A stretch of 64,000 nt of DNA. It comes from Pedobacter insulae. Its GTDB lineage: Bacteria; Bacteroidota; Bacteroidia; Sphingobacteriales; Sphingobacteriaceae. The stretch covers positions 62,001-126,000 of the forward strand of contig NZ_FOPP01000012.1 of NCBI RefSeq assembly GCF_900113525.1, read 5' to 3'. The translations under genes and the position numbers were made by a program. Below the pieces are notes generated by a model. That model was not told the DNA's origin. It searched no databases and was given only the letters and a program-made list of their open reading frames with translations. Positions 19,166 through 28,075 of the stretch are shown piece by piece. How positions within the stretch are numbered: position 1 is the stretch's first letter; every line of letters starts with the position of its first letter.

Positions 19166-20497
19166 TTATTCAGGTCTTACAAAAGTATAGCTTGGATTAG
19201 CTGCTATTGGCAATGCAAAAGGCAATGCGGTAAAAGCGGTATTCTTACGTTTATAATAAAAAAACATTTGTCCCTCACCTATAAATTCCTTCCTATACTC
19301 ATTCGTAATCTCCGTGGTTAATGCTGCTGCATCTGGCACATTTACCGTAGTAAGTGGAGCAGATAAATTACGCGCTGCCCTAACCTGGTTAAGATAGTTT
19401 AACCCAGTAGCTACATCATTAGCGCATTCTGCTAAGATGTAATACTGCTCAGATAAGCGAAGCATAGGAAATGAATTGGCTGCTGTTGCATTAAATTTCT
19501 TAGGTAATATTGGTGTGCCTAAAGCGTTACCTGTATTTACATCAATAAAACTCTTACGATAATCTGTATTTGCCGTACCATAAATAGCAACTTGGCTCGT
19601 GGCAGCTAAACCTATCAATGAAGGAGCACCAAAAATAGACCTAAAATAAGCAAAATAGTTATTGGCGAAAATCTGAAGCTTAAACAAGCTCTCCTTTGCA
19701 AAAAACAGATCGGCATTAGAACTTACCGTCAAAGCAAAATTATTGCTGTTGATAACCGCTAATGCGTTTTCAGCCGCCTTAACTTTATCGCTTCTATACA
19801 GATATAAACGAGCTAACAAGCCTTTCACCCCCCATTTCGTCATACGTATATTTGTTAAATCGGTCGCACTCAACAAAGCCTCCGCAGCTGTTAAATCTGC
19901 AATACATTTATCGAGGGTATTTCCTACTGTGCCAGACTGAACCTGGCCCGGATTAACCGCAGTTACATAAGGAATACCGATAGCCCCTGCCTCAATAGGT
20001 GAAAACATACGTAGTAAATCAAAATGCAAGTAAGCCCTTAAAGCCAATACTTCCCCTTTAAAGGTGTTGTAATTCTGGCCGGTAAATAGCGCCTTTCTAC
20101 GTTCGATGTTGTCCAGTAGGTTATTCAGATTAGCAATCGTTGCGTACATCTTATTCCATAACTTCGCTGTATAAGTCGTCATTTCCAGCGCGGTGAAATT
20201 ATAGGTGGCCGCTTGGTAATGTAATTTAGTTGCCGTGTTAGCATTAACCACATCAAAATTCCTTCCTGCCAAAGAAAGTACGCCCATGGTCATCTCTTTT
20301 CCATACAAGGTCTCCGCTCCCATTTGAAGGTATACGCCGTTCAGCGTTTCCCGAAAGCCTTGTTCCGTAGAGAAAACTTTAGACTCGTCTACCTGCAAAG
20401 GTTGAGGAGTATTATCAACCCATTTTTTGCAGGCTGCCATGCTAAACAGGACTAAAAATCCCGTCATAACTAATATCTTATTGCTCACAATTCGCAT
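19166..20497 (-). CDS. RagB/SusD-family nutrient-binding outer-membrane lipoprotein (first pair)
   Basis: This SusD-like lipoprotein has a lipobox LFSMAAC, then KKWVDNTPQPLQVDESKVFS. Helical repeats include the conserved LALRAYLHFDLLRMF, and the C-terminal EFIGEGQMFFYYKRKN motif is present. It pairs with the SusC gene upstream. I prefer ATG 20497 (MRIVSNK), eleven bases after the SusC stop codon ends. ATG 20521 would overlap the SusC stop by 14 bases. It is slightly shorter (443 residues) than the second SusD. The two SusD proteins share the same layout, suggesting duplication of the SusC/SusD pair. Confidence 0.92.
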   Translation of the reverse strand: MRIVSNKILVMTGFLVLFSMAACKKWVDNTPQPLQVDESKVFSTEQGFRETLNGVYLQMGAETLYGKEMTMGVLSLAGRNFDVVNANTATKLHYQAATYNFTALEMTTYTAKLWNKMYATIANLNNLLDNIERRKALFTGQNYNTFKGEVLALRAYLHFDLLRMFSPIEAGAIGIPYVTAVNPGQVQSGTVGNTLDKCIADLTAAEALLSATDLTNIRMTKWGVKGLLARLYLYRSDKVKAAENALAVINSNNFALTVSSNADLFFAKESLFKLQIFANNYFAYFRSIFGAPSLIGLAATSQVAIYGTANTDYRKSFIDVNTGNALGTPILPKKFNATAANSFPMLRLSEQYYILAECANDVATGLNYLNQVRAARNLSAPLTTVNVPDAAALTTEITNEYRKEFIGEGQMFFYYKRKNTAFTALPFALPIAANPSYTFVRPE

Positions 20498-20507
20498 TGG
20501 AAAGGTT

Positions 20508-23500
20508 TTAAAAGTTTGCATTTAAAATGAATGTATAATTACGCTGGAAAGGATAATAAATTCCGCGTTGTATATCGGCGCCACCAACCTCAAAAGCATT
20601 GTTCACCATTAGTTTAATGCCCAAATCTTTGGCATTGATCTTTTCAGCAAATGTTTTCGGGAATTTATAGCCCAACATGATCGATGAACATTGGATCTTA
20701 TTGTCGCTCGCTACCAACCTGGTAGTAGCGAAAGTTGGAGAGCCAAATAAACGTTTAGCATCAAGCGCACGAGCATCCAGGTTTTCATTTACATTAGCAT
20801 TTTCAATGGCGGCCATCGTTTGGTTATACACCTTAGCGCCATGCTGATAGTTGAAGTAGGCACCAAATGAGAATTTACGGAAGCTAATATCAGTACCTAA
20901 TGAACCAACCCACTCAGGCATTAAGCTTCCTGCTACCACCTTATCATTGGCATCCCAAATCATTGTCGAAGAACCATCTTTCTTTAAGAATATCTCTTTA
21001 CCAGTATTCGGATCAAGTCCTAAAGAAGGGACTGCCCAAATAGCATAAGGCGACTCACCCACTACATAACGGGGCTGAGCAGTATTTTGCGCCGCCGTGG
21101 TATTATTGAAGTTATTTACATCATTAAAATATGATCCGGCAGCAGTGATTTCATCAGTGGCATGAAGTGCGTTAGCAATGATGTTGATCTTAAAATTATT
21201 TTTAGGAGCCTGGTAAACCGTTGCCATAGCAGCTATTTCAAGGCCCTTATTTGCTATTTCCCCATAATTATCATAGTAAGCGAAGTCCTGATATCCCGTT
21301 GAACCAACTGTACTTACCGGTAGAATCAAGTTGTTATGTAATTGTTTGTATAGGTTAAGATTCAATACCAGTCGATTATTAAAGAAAGCCGCATCAACAC
21401 CTACATCTTGTTTAAATGTCTCAGGAGCACGTAGATTTTTATTGCCATAGCTTGTTAAGTAATTGCCTAAGCCAAGCCCGATGGTACCAACACCTGTACC
21501 TGCAGGTACATATTGCTGGTTGGTATAATAATCATAGGTAGTTCTGGTTAAATAAGATAAGAAAGCCTGATTACCAGCAATACCAATACTACCTTTAATC
21601 TTTAATAGGTCAATCCACTTTACTGATTTCAGAAAAGCTTCATTGCTTACATTCCATGAAAGTCCTACCGCTCCAAATTTCGCAGCTTGGTTTAGTCCAG
21701 AATAATAGTCAACCGATCCCGAAACATCAACCTGGTAGCGATTATCGTAACTGTAACCAGCATTGGCAAAACTAGCAAGATAGCGGGTTACAATTTTACC
21801 GCTTACAGGTTTCGAAGTAGCATAGGAATTTCCGAAAGCGATATCGCCAATACGATCGGTAGCAAAACCAGCTACTACTATCCCTTCAGATTCACTCGAT
21901 GTTTGTGCAATATGCTGACCGACATTAGCAAACAGTTGGTGTTTACCAAAACTATTTTGATGCTGCAAGCGAAGTCCACCTTGAACATCCAGTATTGAAT
22001 TAGAAGTATAATTATATAAACCTCTGGTAAATATATTTTCAGGAGTAATATTGCCAAATACCGTATGGTTAGGTGGTAAAAAGTAATCTAGCTCATCAGT
22101 TTGATGAACGATGTTTACCATACCATTTAATTGAAATCCTGATCCAAGGATGTAATTCAGGTTAGTAAAATTACTATAGCGATTGTAATTCATCACATCT
22201 TTAGTAGAGATGCTTGCATTGTATGCAGGATTTAGAAAAGTTACTTCCCCGCTTGTTTCAACCGTACGCTGAGGTTTACCAGTATAAGGATCATTAAGTT
22301 CCCAATATGGATTCATTTTCGTGTAATTGATAAATGATCCGTACGACGAGTTTGACACGTCGGCACCTAAGTAAGAAAATTTATTGCTAAATGAGAAAGC
22401 ACCAAAATGCCCTCCAAAATAAGCCCCTAGATCAAGGGTTTTTCTGGAAGAGCCCTTCATTGAGCCCTCCACATCATTGTATGAAGCATTTACCCCATAA
22501 ACAACATCTTCATTGCCAGCACTTAAACCTAATGAGTGTTTTGCACCAACTCCATTTTGTAAAGGCACAGCTAACCAATCGGTATTGATATTATTTTGAT
22601 AGGCCTTATTATATCTATTTTGATAGATTGGCGCTAAAACTCCATTGAACAATCCCGAATTTTTCTCTATGTCTACTTTCTGTTTAGCAGTAAGCGCTTT
22701 AAAGGAAGCAGTATTTGCTGTAGCAACCTGCACTTGTTCAGTAAAGGAAATTGCCAATTTACTTTGAGGCCTCACTGTTTGCACAGCAATCACACCATTT
22801 CCACCGCGCATACCGTAGCTGGCTGTAGCCGCAGCATCTTTTAAAACAGTTACACTAGTTACTCTGTTAAGGTCAATATCTAAAATTGTTTGAAGCGAAA
22901 CCTGAACACCATCCAATAAAACTACTGGCGTACTATTTGAGATAATACCCGCCGCAATATAATCTCCCTGTGATGGAGCCGCGAGTACGCCTGATGTAGC
23001 ATTAGCCGTAACCGTATAAGGTAAGTTACTCGCCCCGCGTAAGCTAATTTGAGGTAAGGTATTTGGATTTCCACCATTATTGTTATTGTTTACAACAATT
23101 AACGACGGCACAAAAAACTTTAAGCCATCAACTAAATTCAAGGCATTCACTTTACGTAACTCTTCGCTGGAAACTGTTATCGCCGAACCTGAGAACATAG
23201 ATTTTGTATTTTGCGATAACCCCATACCTATCAAGTAACCTGCTTCCGCGTCTGCAGTTTTCATTAAACGAACAGTCATCACCGCGGTGTTAACTTTCTT
23301 TCCAATCCTGCCATAGCCAGATTTAGTGAGGATAACTACTGAATCCTCGTTATTTTCGAAAACTACAACACCTTTAGTGGTGTACTTAGCTTGCTTTCCT
23401 AAGGTAACCTGAACGCTGTCCAATAATTTGGAACTACCCAAATCTAATACGGTAATAGTTACCTTTTGCAACACGCGAGCGGTATCGGCCTGAGTAGAAG

Positions 23501-23582
23501 ACAGCTGCATTGCATGACCAATTTGGCGATTCAAACAAATCAAGCACAGCAAACTAAATAAAAAGCACAATTTTCGTTTCAT
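20508..23582 (-). CDS. SusC/RagA-family TonB-linked outer-membrane transporter (first pair), divergent N-terminus
   Basis: This 1024-residue SusC-like transporter is the first gene of the uptake operon. The signal peptide ends IGHAM. The plug motifs are clear (ISLRGASNLPYT, VLKDAAATASYGMRGGNGV) and the barrel ends LNANF. In place of a canonical CarboxypepD_reg domain, residues about 35-110 hold a diverged beta domain (VTITVLDLGSSKLLDSVQV, then VVILTKSGYGRIGKKVN) without the usual G-x-V-xD start. The ATG at 23582 is the first ATG in frame; a TTG lies 9 bases upstream. It is followed by its SusD. Confidence 0.92.
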   Translation of the reverse strand: MKRKLCFLFSLLCLICLNRQIGHAMQLSSTQADTARVLQKVTITVLDLGSSKLLDSVQVTLGKQAKYTTKGVVVFENNEDSVVILTKSGYGRIGKKVNTAVMTVRLMKTADAEAGYLIGMGLSQNTKSMFSGSAITVSSEELRKVNALNLVDGLKFFVPSLIVVNNNNNGGNPNTLPQISLRGASNLPYTVTANATSGVLAAPSQGDYIAAGIISNSTPVVLLDGVQVSLQTILDIDLNRVTSVTVLKDAAATASYGMRGGNGVIAVQTVRPQSKLAISFTEQVQVATANTASFKALTAKQKVDIEKNSGLFNGVLAPIYQNRYNKAYQNNINTDWLAVPLQNGVGAKHSLGLSAGNEDVVYGVNASYNDVEGSMKGSSRKTLDLGAYFGGHFGAFSFSNKFSYLGADVSNSSYGSFINYTKMNPYWELNDPYTGKPQRTVETSGEVTFLNPAYNASISTKDVMNYNRYSNFTNLNYILGSGFQLNGMVNIVHQTDELDYFLPPNHTVFGNITPENIFTRGLYNYTSNSILDVQGGLRLQHQNSFGKHQLFANVGQHIAQTSSESEGIVVAGFATDRIGDIAFGNSYATSKPVSGKIVTRYLASFANAGYSYDNRYQVDVSGSVDYYSGLNQAAKFGAVGLSWNVSNEAFLKSVKWIDLLKIKGSIGIAGNQAFLSYLTRTTYDYYTNQQYVPAGTGVGTIGLGLGNYLTSYGNKNLRAPETFKQDVGVDAAFFNNRLVLNLNLYKQLHNNLILPVSTVGSTGYQDFAYYDNYGEIANKGLEIAAMATVYQAPKNNFKINIIANALHATDEITAAGSYFNDVNNFNNTTAAQNTAQPRYVVGESPYAIWAVPSLGLDPNTGKEIFLKKDGSSTMIWDANDKVVAGSLMPEWVGSLGTDISFRKFSFGAYFNYQHGAKVYNQTMAAIENANVNENLDARALDAKRLFGSPTFATTRLVASDNKIQCSSIMLGYKFPKTFAEKINAKDLGIKLMVNNAFEVGGADIQRGIYYPFQRNYTFILNANF

Positions 23583-23897
23583 TGAAATCAATTAATTTAA
23601 ATAAATAGTTAAATTCTGATTAAATAAAACTATCTCGTTAACAAAATTATGCTAAGGAAAAATCAAAAAAAATGGATAATCAGACTATTAACAGGACTAT
23701 ACTCTTAAAGAAGGGTAAACGGAACAAAAGCGACTTTAATTGAGTTGGGAAGATATCGTTCTTAACTAGCTAGCTATCAATATACAATTTTTAGGAATAG
23801 AAAACAACAGCAATATAATAGAATGGTACTCTATGGAAAAAGCTTTTCATAGTCTCCTTTTTAAACTGTTGTTAAGCGCTGCATGTTTCTCCCATTA
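23583..23897. other. 315-base gene-free leader region upstream of the uptake operon
   Basis: No gene is supported here. The region is AT-rich. It holds a candidate -7 element for the operon (CAAAATTA at 23642-23649, TAATTTTG on the minus strand) about 60 bases before the SusC start, and a 9-pair hairpin at 23831-23852 downstream of the esterase stop without a U tract. The rest shows no repeat or motif I can name. Confidence 0.6.
23642..23649 (-). promoter_or_regulatory. Candidate -7 element for the SusC/SusD-protease operon
   Basis: The minus strand reads TAATTTTG, an exact match to the Bacteroidota -7 consensus TAnnTTTG, and lies about 60 bases upstream of the first SusC start. The nearest TTG on the same strand (23664-23666) is only 14 bases away instead of 19-21, so the -33 element is weak or absent. 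That would fit a promoter needing an activator or the ECF sigma factor. Confidence 0.4.
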
Positions 23898-24716
23898 TTA
23901 ACTTTTAAAAAAGATACTGAAATAAAGCAATTGATATTTAACAGCGTTATTCCAGTAAAGCCAATTATGGGCTCCAGGCCGTTCGATGTAATCGTGATTT
24001 AACTTTTGCGCAAGTAATTTCTGATGGAGGTTTCGGTTTACTTGAAGGAAAAAATCATCGACACCACAGTCAATGATCATTCGCTGCTCGTTATTTTCTA
24101 CTTGTTCAACAAGATTAATAACGGTATGCTTATTCCAATTGTCTACGTTAGTGGAATAATCGCCGAGCGATTTTTTTATATCCCAGTTGTTTGGGAACGG
24201 CCTGATATCTACGCCACCGCTCATACTGCCAATAGCACCAAAAAAATCTTTATGCCGAATGCCTAAATAAAATGCTCCATGTCCGCCCATGCTCAGCCCT
24301 GTTATTGCCCGGGCTTTTCTATCGGCTATCGTTCGGTAATGCTTGTCTATATAATTCGGAACTTCTATAGCCACATTAGTTTCATATCTTTTAGTACTAT
24401 CTGTTAGGCTATCGAAATACCAGCTACCATATGCCCCATCTGGGCAAACAATAATCATATCGTATTGATCGACCTCATTTAATAAATCAGGCACTTTTTT
24501 TACCCAACCACTGTAACTATCGCTATAGCCATGTAAAAGATAAACCACTGGAAAGCGTTTCGATTTGTCCTTATAGGAAGCTGGGGTTATTACGACCGCT
24601 TTTACGTATTTACTCATACTTTCACTAAAAATAGATACGGTATCTACTTTAGCGGAAAAAGCATTTAATGAAAAGTTAAAAAGAAAAATAAATATAATTA
24701 GCAACCGTTTTTCCAT
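23898..24716 (-). CDS. Esterase D/feruloyl-esterase-like alpha/beta hydrolase
   Basis: This 272-residue exported serine hydrolase of the esterase (PF00756-like) family has a signal peptide ending AFSAK and the oxyanion segment VVYLLHGYSDSYSGW. The nucleophile elbow is GLSMGGHGA (Ser near 143), the acid Asp lies in IDCGVDDFF, and the catalytic His in RPGAHNW. Related enzymes hydrolyse acyl or feruloyl esters, or are S-formylglutathione hydrolase-like; the signal peptide favours an envelope role. It lies 73 bases after the histidine kinase gene and before the SusC operon, so it may belong to either unit. Confidence 0.87.
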   Translation of the reverse strand: MEKRLLIIFIFLFNFSLNAFSAKVDTVSIFSESMSKYVKAVVITPASYKDKSKRFPVVYLLHGYSDSYSGWVKKVPDLLNEVDQYDMIIVCPDGAYGSWYFDSLTDSTKRYETNVAIEVPNYIDKHYRTIADRKARAITGLSMGGHGAFYLGIRHKDFFGAIGSMSGGVDIRPFPNNWDIKKSLGDYSTNVDNWNKHTVINLVEQVENNEQRMIIDCGVDDFFLQVNRNLHQKLLAQKLNHDYIERPGAHNWLYWNNAVKYQLLYFSIFFKS

Positions 24717-24789
24717 ACGCGCATTAATAGCATCAGTTAAGGCGATTTTATCATTACTTACATGAAGGTAATACTTTATAGCGAAGAAA

Positions 24790-26109
24790 CTATTTTGTTT
24801 TGAATTTAAATATTAGGGTAAAGGTTGTACCTTCGCCGATATCAGATTCAACAGCTATTTTAATCGCATGATAGGCAGCAATGCTTTTTACGATGGCTAA
24901 TCCTAATCCATAGCCAACTTGCGAACTAAGATTAGTTTTCGTAAACCGATTGAAAATAAAGGGTAAGTCTTCTTTTGGTATGCCTATTCCTGTATCAGAC
25001 ACTTGAACCTGAAAACATCCATCAGCTGTCGTCACGCCGGTAATCGTGATCTGGCCATCCTGACGGTTAAACTTTATGGCATTATGGATCAGGTTAAAAA
25101 ACAGCTGATAGATGAGATCTCGATTCACATGCTGAAATTCCATATCACCAGCGATATTTAATTTTATGCTAATATTTTTATCCTCAAGCCGATGTTTAAT
25201 TTCTTCAATAATCTCTTCAAATAGCTGCAACGGAATAACATGCTCTTTCCTAATATATTGTTCGTTTTCAATCCGTGAGATAAGCAACAAGGAACTAGTA
25301 ATTTTCTTCAGTCGATCTACCGTTTTCATCATCTCCACGATTGCAATGGCCGATTCGTCACTTAAACCTTCCTCGTCGAGCAGATTTTCCATTTTATTCT
25401 GAAGAATTGTAATAGGCGTCATTAACTCATGCGAAGCATTGGAAGTGAATTCCCGTTCCTTATAAAAAGCATCATTTATCTGGGTCATCAATAGCCGCAA
25501 TGAATCATCGAGGTATTTAAAGTCGCTTGTACTCGTTGGTACCGGTAGCTGTTCAGCTCTAAATGGAAAGTCGTTGTTAACCAGCTTTGTTTTGATGATA
25601 CTTGATAAGGGTTGAATAATAATCCTTATAAAGATAAGATCTATAAGCATAGTCATAGCGATTAATGTAATTAACCCATATAACGCAAAACGCTGAAGCG
25701 GTTTATGATATTGACTAATACTTGTGTTTTTTCCGATCTCTAAGAGATAGTTTTTATCCGCATACTTAAAAGTAGCACTTAAAATTCGGTAATTAAGTGT
25801 GTCACCTTCTATAAGTCGCTGAGAATCTTTAATGGTATCAATTTGCACATTCGCCGCTGAGGGGGAAAAAGCAATAAATTCTTCTTTTAACAAGGTGTAG
25901 CTTCCGTAACTACTTTCTCCTTGCAAATAATCGTCGAGGCCATTTTTATGTACAATAGCCATTACCTTCTTTTGTTGTTGCCGCAAGGTAAAGTTGGTAT
26001 GTTGATTGGCAATTTCTTTTACTAAGTAAGGCAATACTAATATGAATAATAGTACGGTTACTAATTTAGATCCTGCTATAAAGAGGGTAAGTTTCGAAGA
26101 GAGTTTCAT
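24790..26109 (-). CDS. Two-component sensor histidine kinase
   Basis: This 439-residue membrane kinase has one helix near the N-terminus (about 8-28), a periplasmic sensor loop (about 30-140) and a second helix (about 143-165, LYGLITLIAMTMLIDLIFI). The HisKA domain has the phosphoacceptor in SNASHELMTPITIL (His near 228). The HATPase domain has the N box (LFFNLIHNAIKFN), G1 (DTGIGIP) and G2 (GYGLGLAIV). It is encoded 2 bases after the OmpR-type regulator and is its likely partner. The sensor loop has no family I recognise. Confidence 0.92.
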   Translation of the reverse strand: MKLSSKLTLFIAGSKLVTVLLFILVLPYLVKEIANQHTNFTLRQQQKKVMAIVHKNGLDDYLQGESSYGSYTLLKEEFIAFSPSAANVQIDTIKDSQRLIEGDTLNYRILSATFKYADKNYLLEIGKNTSISQYHKPLQRFALYGLITLIAMTMLIDLIFIRIIIQPLSSIIKTKLVNNDFPFRAEQLPVPTSTSDFKYLDDSLRLLMTQINDAFYKEREFTSNASHELMTPITILQNKMENLLDEEGLSDESAIAIVEMMKTVDRLKKITSSLLLISRIENEQYIRKEHVIPLQLFEEIIEEIKHRLEDKNISIKLNIAGDMEFQHVNRDLIYQLFFNLIHNAIKFNRQDGQITITGVTTADGCFQVQVSDTGIGIPKEDLPFIFNRFTKTNLSSQVGYGLGLAIVKSIAAYHAIKIAVESDIGEGTTFTLIFKFKTK

Positions 26110-26111
26110 TT

Positions 26112-26786
26112 TTATTTTTTAATTCTGTACCCAACTCCTCTCACTGTTTCCAACCAATCTGTCGCAGCGAAGGCGTTTAGCTTTCTTCGTATATTTTTAA
26201 TATGCGCATCAATGTAATTAGAGTCGTAATCATCATTTACAAAGGTTCCCCAAATATGTTCGCTTAGCTGTATCCTGGTAAGAACCCTGCCTTTATGGAG
26301 CAAAAGATAGCTAAGCAGGTCAAATTCTTTGCGAGATAATTCTATTTGTTCGTCTTTAAAACTCACTATCCGTTTTTGAATATCCACACCAAATTCGCCG
26401 AGCTCAATAAGCGATTCTGTAATATTGAATTTCCTTCTTGCGATAGCCTGCATTCGGGAGTGTAGTTCAAGCAAATAAAAAGGCTTTGCTAAATAGTCAT
26501 CAGCACCTAGATCAAGTCCACTTATCCGATCTTTCAAGTTTGTTCTTGCTGTGATAATGATATAAGCAGCATCGGGATTGTTCTTCTTTGCATTTTTCAG
26601 AATTCCTAAACCATCGCCATCTGGCAAACCAAGGTCAATTAAAATAAAGTCGTACTGATTAAGTGCTAACTGTTGCACGCCATGATCAAAAGAATGGGCA
26701 AGGTCGCAATGGTAAAAATTCTTTTTCAGGAACTCCTCCATTTCATAGGCCAGGGTCTTTTCATCTTCTACAATCAAAACTTTCAT
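26112..26786 (-). CDS. OmpR/PhoB-family response regulator
   Basis: This is a 224-residue regulator. The receiver domain begins MKVLIVEDE, with phosphoacceptor Asp 51 in FILIDLGLPDGDG and switch Lys in YLAKPF. The winged-helix output domain contains LSRKEFDLLSYLLLHKGRVL and ends ETVRGVGYRIKK. The ATG at 26786 is chosen because the receiver fold starts there; the longer open frame overlaps the upstream gene. OmpR-type regulators bind direct repeats spaced one helical turn. Two such repeat pairs with 11-bp spacing lie upstream of this operon (27968-27989 and 28012-28032). Confidence 0.93.
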   Translation of the reverse strand: MKVLIVEDEKTLAYEMEEFLKKNFYHCDLAHSFDHGVQQLALNQYDFILIDLGLPDGDGLGILKNAKKNNPDAAYIIITARTNLKDRISGLDLGADDYLAKPFYLLELHSRMQAIARRKFNITESLIELGEFGVDIQKRIVSFKDEQIELSRKEFDLLSYLLLHKGRVLTRIQLSEHIWGTFVNDDYDSNYIDAHIKNIRRKLNAFAATDWLETVRGVGYRIKK

Positions 26787-26793
26787 ACCTTTA

Positions 26794-27618
26794 TTAAAAC
26801 TGATAATAAAATGCCAACCCAAAAAAGGATTGTTGTTTTTTAAGCTCCTCACCTGCCTTAACACCAAGCACAGACAGTTGATAACTTATTTCCGCAATAT
26901 AATTGGCTCTGCTAAAACTTAGTGGAAGTTTAAAATTGTATGACAGCAAATCAAATTCCTGTGATTCGGAAGTCACCGAAGTAGCTTCATTACCGCTGTT
27001 GCCTTTACCTTTGCCTGGATTTCTCTTTGCTTTTGCCACGGTGTAAGTTTCATAAAAATACCTTGTTCCTGCAATAAGCTCAATTGCAGGTTCCATATAG
27101 ATTATGTTTTTTTCATTAAACACACTCCCTAAATTAATTTCCTTTGAATTGTTTAAACTTAGAAAAATGTCATTCTGGGTCCCAAAGGCATAATCGAGAT
27201 CGAGTGAAGTTTTTAGCCAAGGCCAACTATAACTACTAGAAATGTTCAAGTTATTTTCATTTGAAGCTTGTAGCAGGGGTGAGTTAGCGGGAAAAAACGA
27301 GCGTATATAAGATACATCTATATTTAGCTTTTCATTAAAATCATGATCAAAGCCAACGCCAATATCGGTTTCTGAAATACCTGAACCGTAATTTAACAGC
27401 TTATAAGACCCAGCTGAAAGTCTCAGACCTACCGGAAACCTCAACGTCGCATTTACCAGCACATAGGGAAGTTTCTCCTTCGTTGCTTGTCCGTAATAAC
27501 TCACGTCGCTATTATACAGTGTTGCTAGTGTGATTGTGGTCTTTTTTGAGCTATCTTGTTGTGCCATGGCCAGCATAGATAATAAGCAAAACATGCTAAT
27601 CAGGAAAATGAGTTTCAT
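26794..27618 (-). CDS. Outer-membrane beta-barrel-like protein of unknown function
   Basis: This 274-residue exported protein has a signal peptide ending LAMAQQ. The rest shows alternating aromatic/hydrophobic strands (ITLATLYNSDVSYYG, LRLSAGSYKLLNYG, LNISSSYSWPWLKTSLDLDYAFG) and ends with FFGLAFYYQF, a C-terminal aromatic typical of outer-membrane barrels. A low-complexity RNPGKGKGNSGNE insert near residue 205 looks like an exposed loop. It lies 7 bases before the response regulator and 3 bases after the small basic protein, so all four genes are one operon. I do not recognise a named family. A sensing or reporter role with the kinase is inference. Confidence 0.75.
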   Translation of the reverse strand: MKLIFLISMFCLLSMLAMAQQDSSKKTTITLATLYNSDVSYYGQATKEKLPYVLVNATLRFPVGLRLSAGSYKLLNYGSGISETDIGVGFDHDFNEKLNIDVSYIRSFFPANSPLLQASNENNLNISSSYSWPWLKTSLDLDYAFGTQNDIFLSLNNSKEINLGSVFNEKNIIYMEPAIELIAGTRYFYETYTVAKAKRNPGKGKGNSGNEATSVTSESQEFDLLSYNFKLPLSFSRANYIAEISYQLSVLGVKAGEELKKQQSFFGLAFYYQF

Positions 27619-27621
27619 TTA

Positions 27622-27906
27622 TTAGGGTCGTTTTATTTTGGGCCTGATTATTTTAATTGGTTTTACCTTCACTTTGGGCTTTAATACGACACTTGGGCGC
27701 ATTTTTTTCCTAGCTCTGGGCACCTCCTTAATTTCCGGCTTTACCTCTTGGGTATTCTCCTTAACAGTTTTCTTTGGATCTTGTTTTTTATAGTCCTCCT
27801 TTTTTTGCGTTTCTTTTTTATCCTTTGTCTGTGCATTTACTAGCACAGGACCTGTAAGAAACAACAGTGTAACAAAACACAGTCTGGAAATAAAAAACCT
27901 GTCCAT
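27622..27906 (-). CDS. Small secreted Lys/Pro-rich protein
   Basis: This 94-residue protein has a signal peptide (to about residue 26, ending VLVNAQ), then a strongly charged segment (TKDKKETQKKEDYKKQDP) and a basic, proline-spaced tail built from K-P-K-V-K-V/I repeats that ends IRPKIKRP. It is intrinsically disordered by composition. I know no family. It is the first gene of the operon with the barrel-like protein and the two-component system. A basic tail like this could bind the lipid A or peptidoglycan surface, or nucleic acid; that is speculation. Confidence 0.65.
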   Translation of the reverse strand: MDRFFISRLCFVTLLFLTGPVLVNAQTKDKKETQKKEDYKKQDPKKTVKENTQEVKPEIKEVPRARKKMRPSVVLKPKVKVKPIKIIRPKIKRP

Positions 27907-27967
27907 ATATGAAGATATAAAATAAAAGGGATTAAAACTGTCCTATTCCTCACAAAATTCTAAGGTC

Positions 27968-27989
27968 AAGATGAAATTAAGATGAAATT
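27968..27989 (-). promoter_or_regulatory. Tandem 11-bp direct repeat, candidate operator facing the two-component operon
   Basis: AAGATGAAATT occurs twice in perfect tandem at 27968-27978 and 27979-27989, a spacing of exactly one helical turn. That is the usual layout of OmpR/PhoB-family binding sites. A near -7 element (CAAAATTC at 27953-27960, 7 of 8 consensus bases on the minus strand) lies about 22 bp away on the gene side, which places the repeats over the -33 position. Another pair in inverted orientation lies 28012-28032. Confidence 0.6.
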
Positions 27990-28011
27990 ACTGGCAAAAA
28001 TAAACGCGAGT

Positions 28012-28032
28012 TTTCATGTTCATTTCATCTTC
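28012..28032 (+). promoter_or_regulatory. Second 11-bp-phased repeat pair, candidate operator facing the DUF4382 gene
   Basis: TTTCATGTTC (28012-28021) and TTTCATCTTC (28023-28032) differ at one base and are offset by 11 bp. Their reverse complement, GAAGATGAAA, matches the repeats at 27968-27989. The pair therefore points the other way, toward the plus-strand genes. A near -7 element CACTTTTG (28039-28046, 7 of 8) follows about 20 bp from the pair's centre. The layout mirrors that of the minus-strand promoter. Confidence 0.57.
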
Positions 28033-28075
28033 AGCATGCACTTTTGGGTTATTATAAAAACTAAAACCTAATACT

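Noticed and set aside
23831-23852. Terminator after the esterase gene
   Set aside because: There is a nine-pair hairpin, but no T-rich run follows it on the minus strand. I only mention it in the spacer entry.
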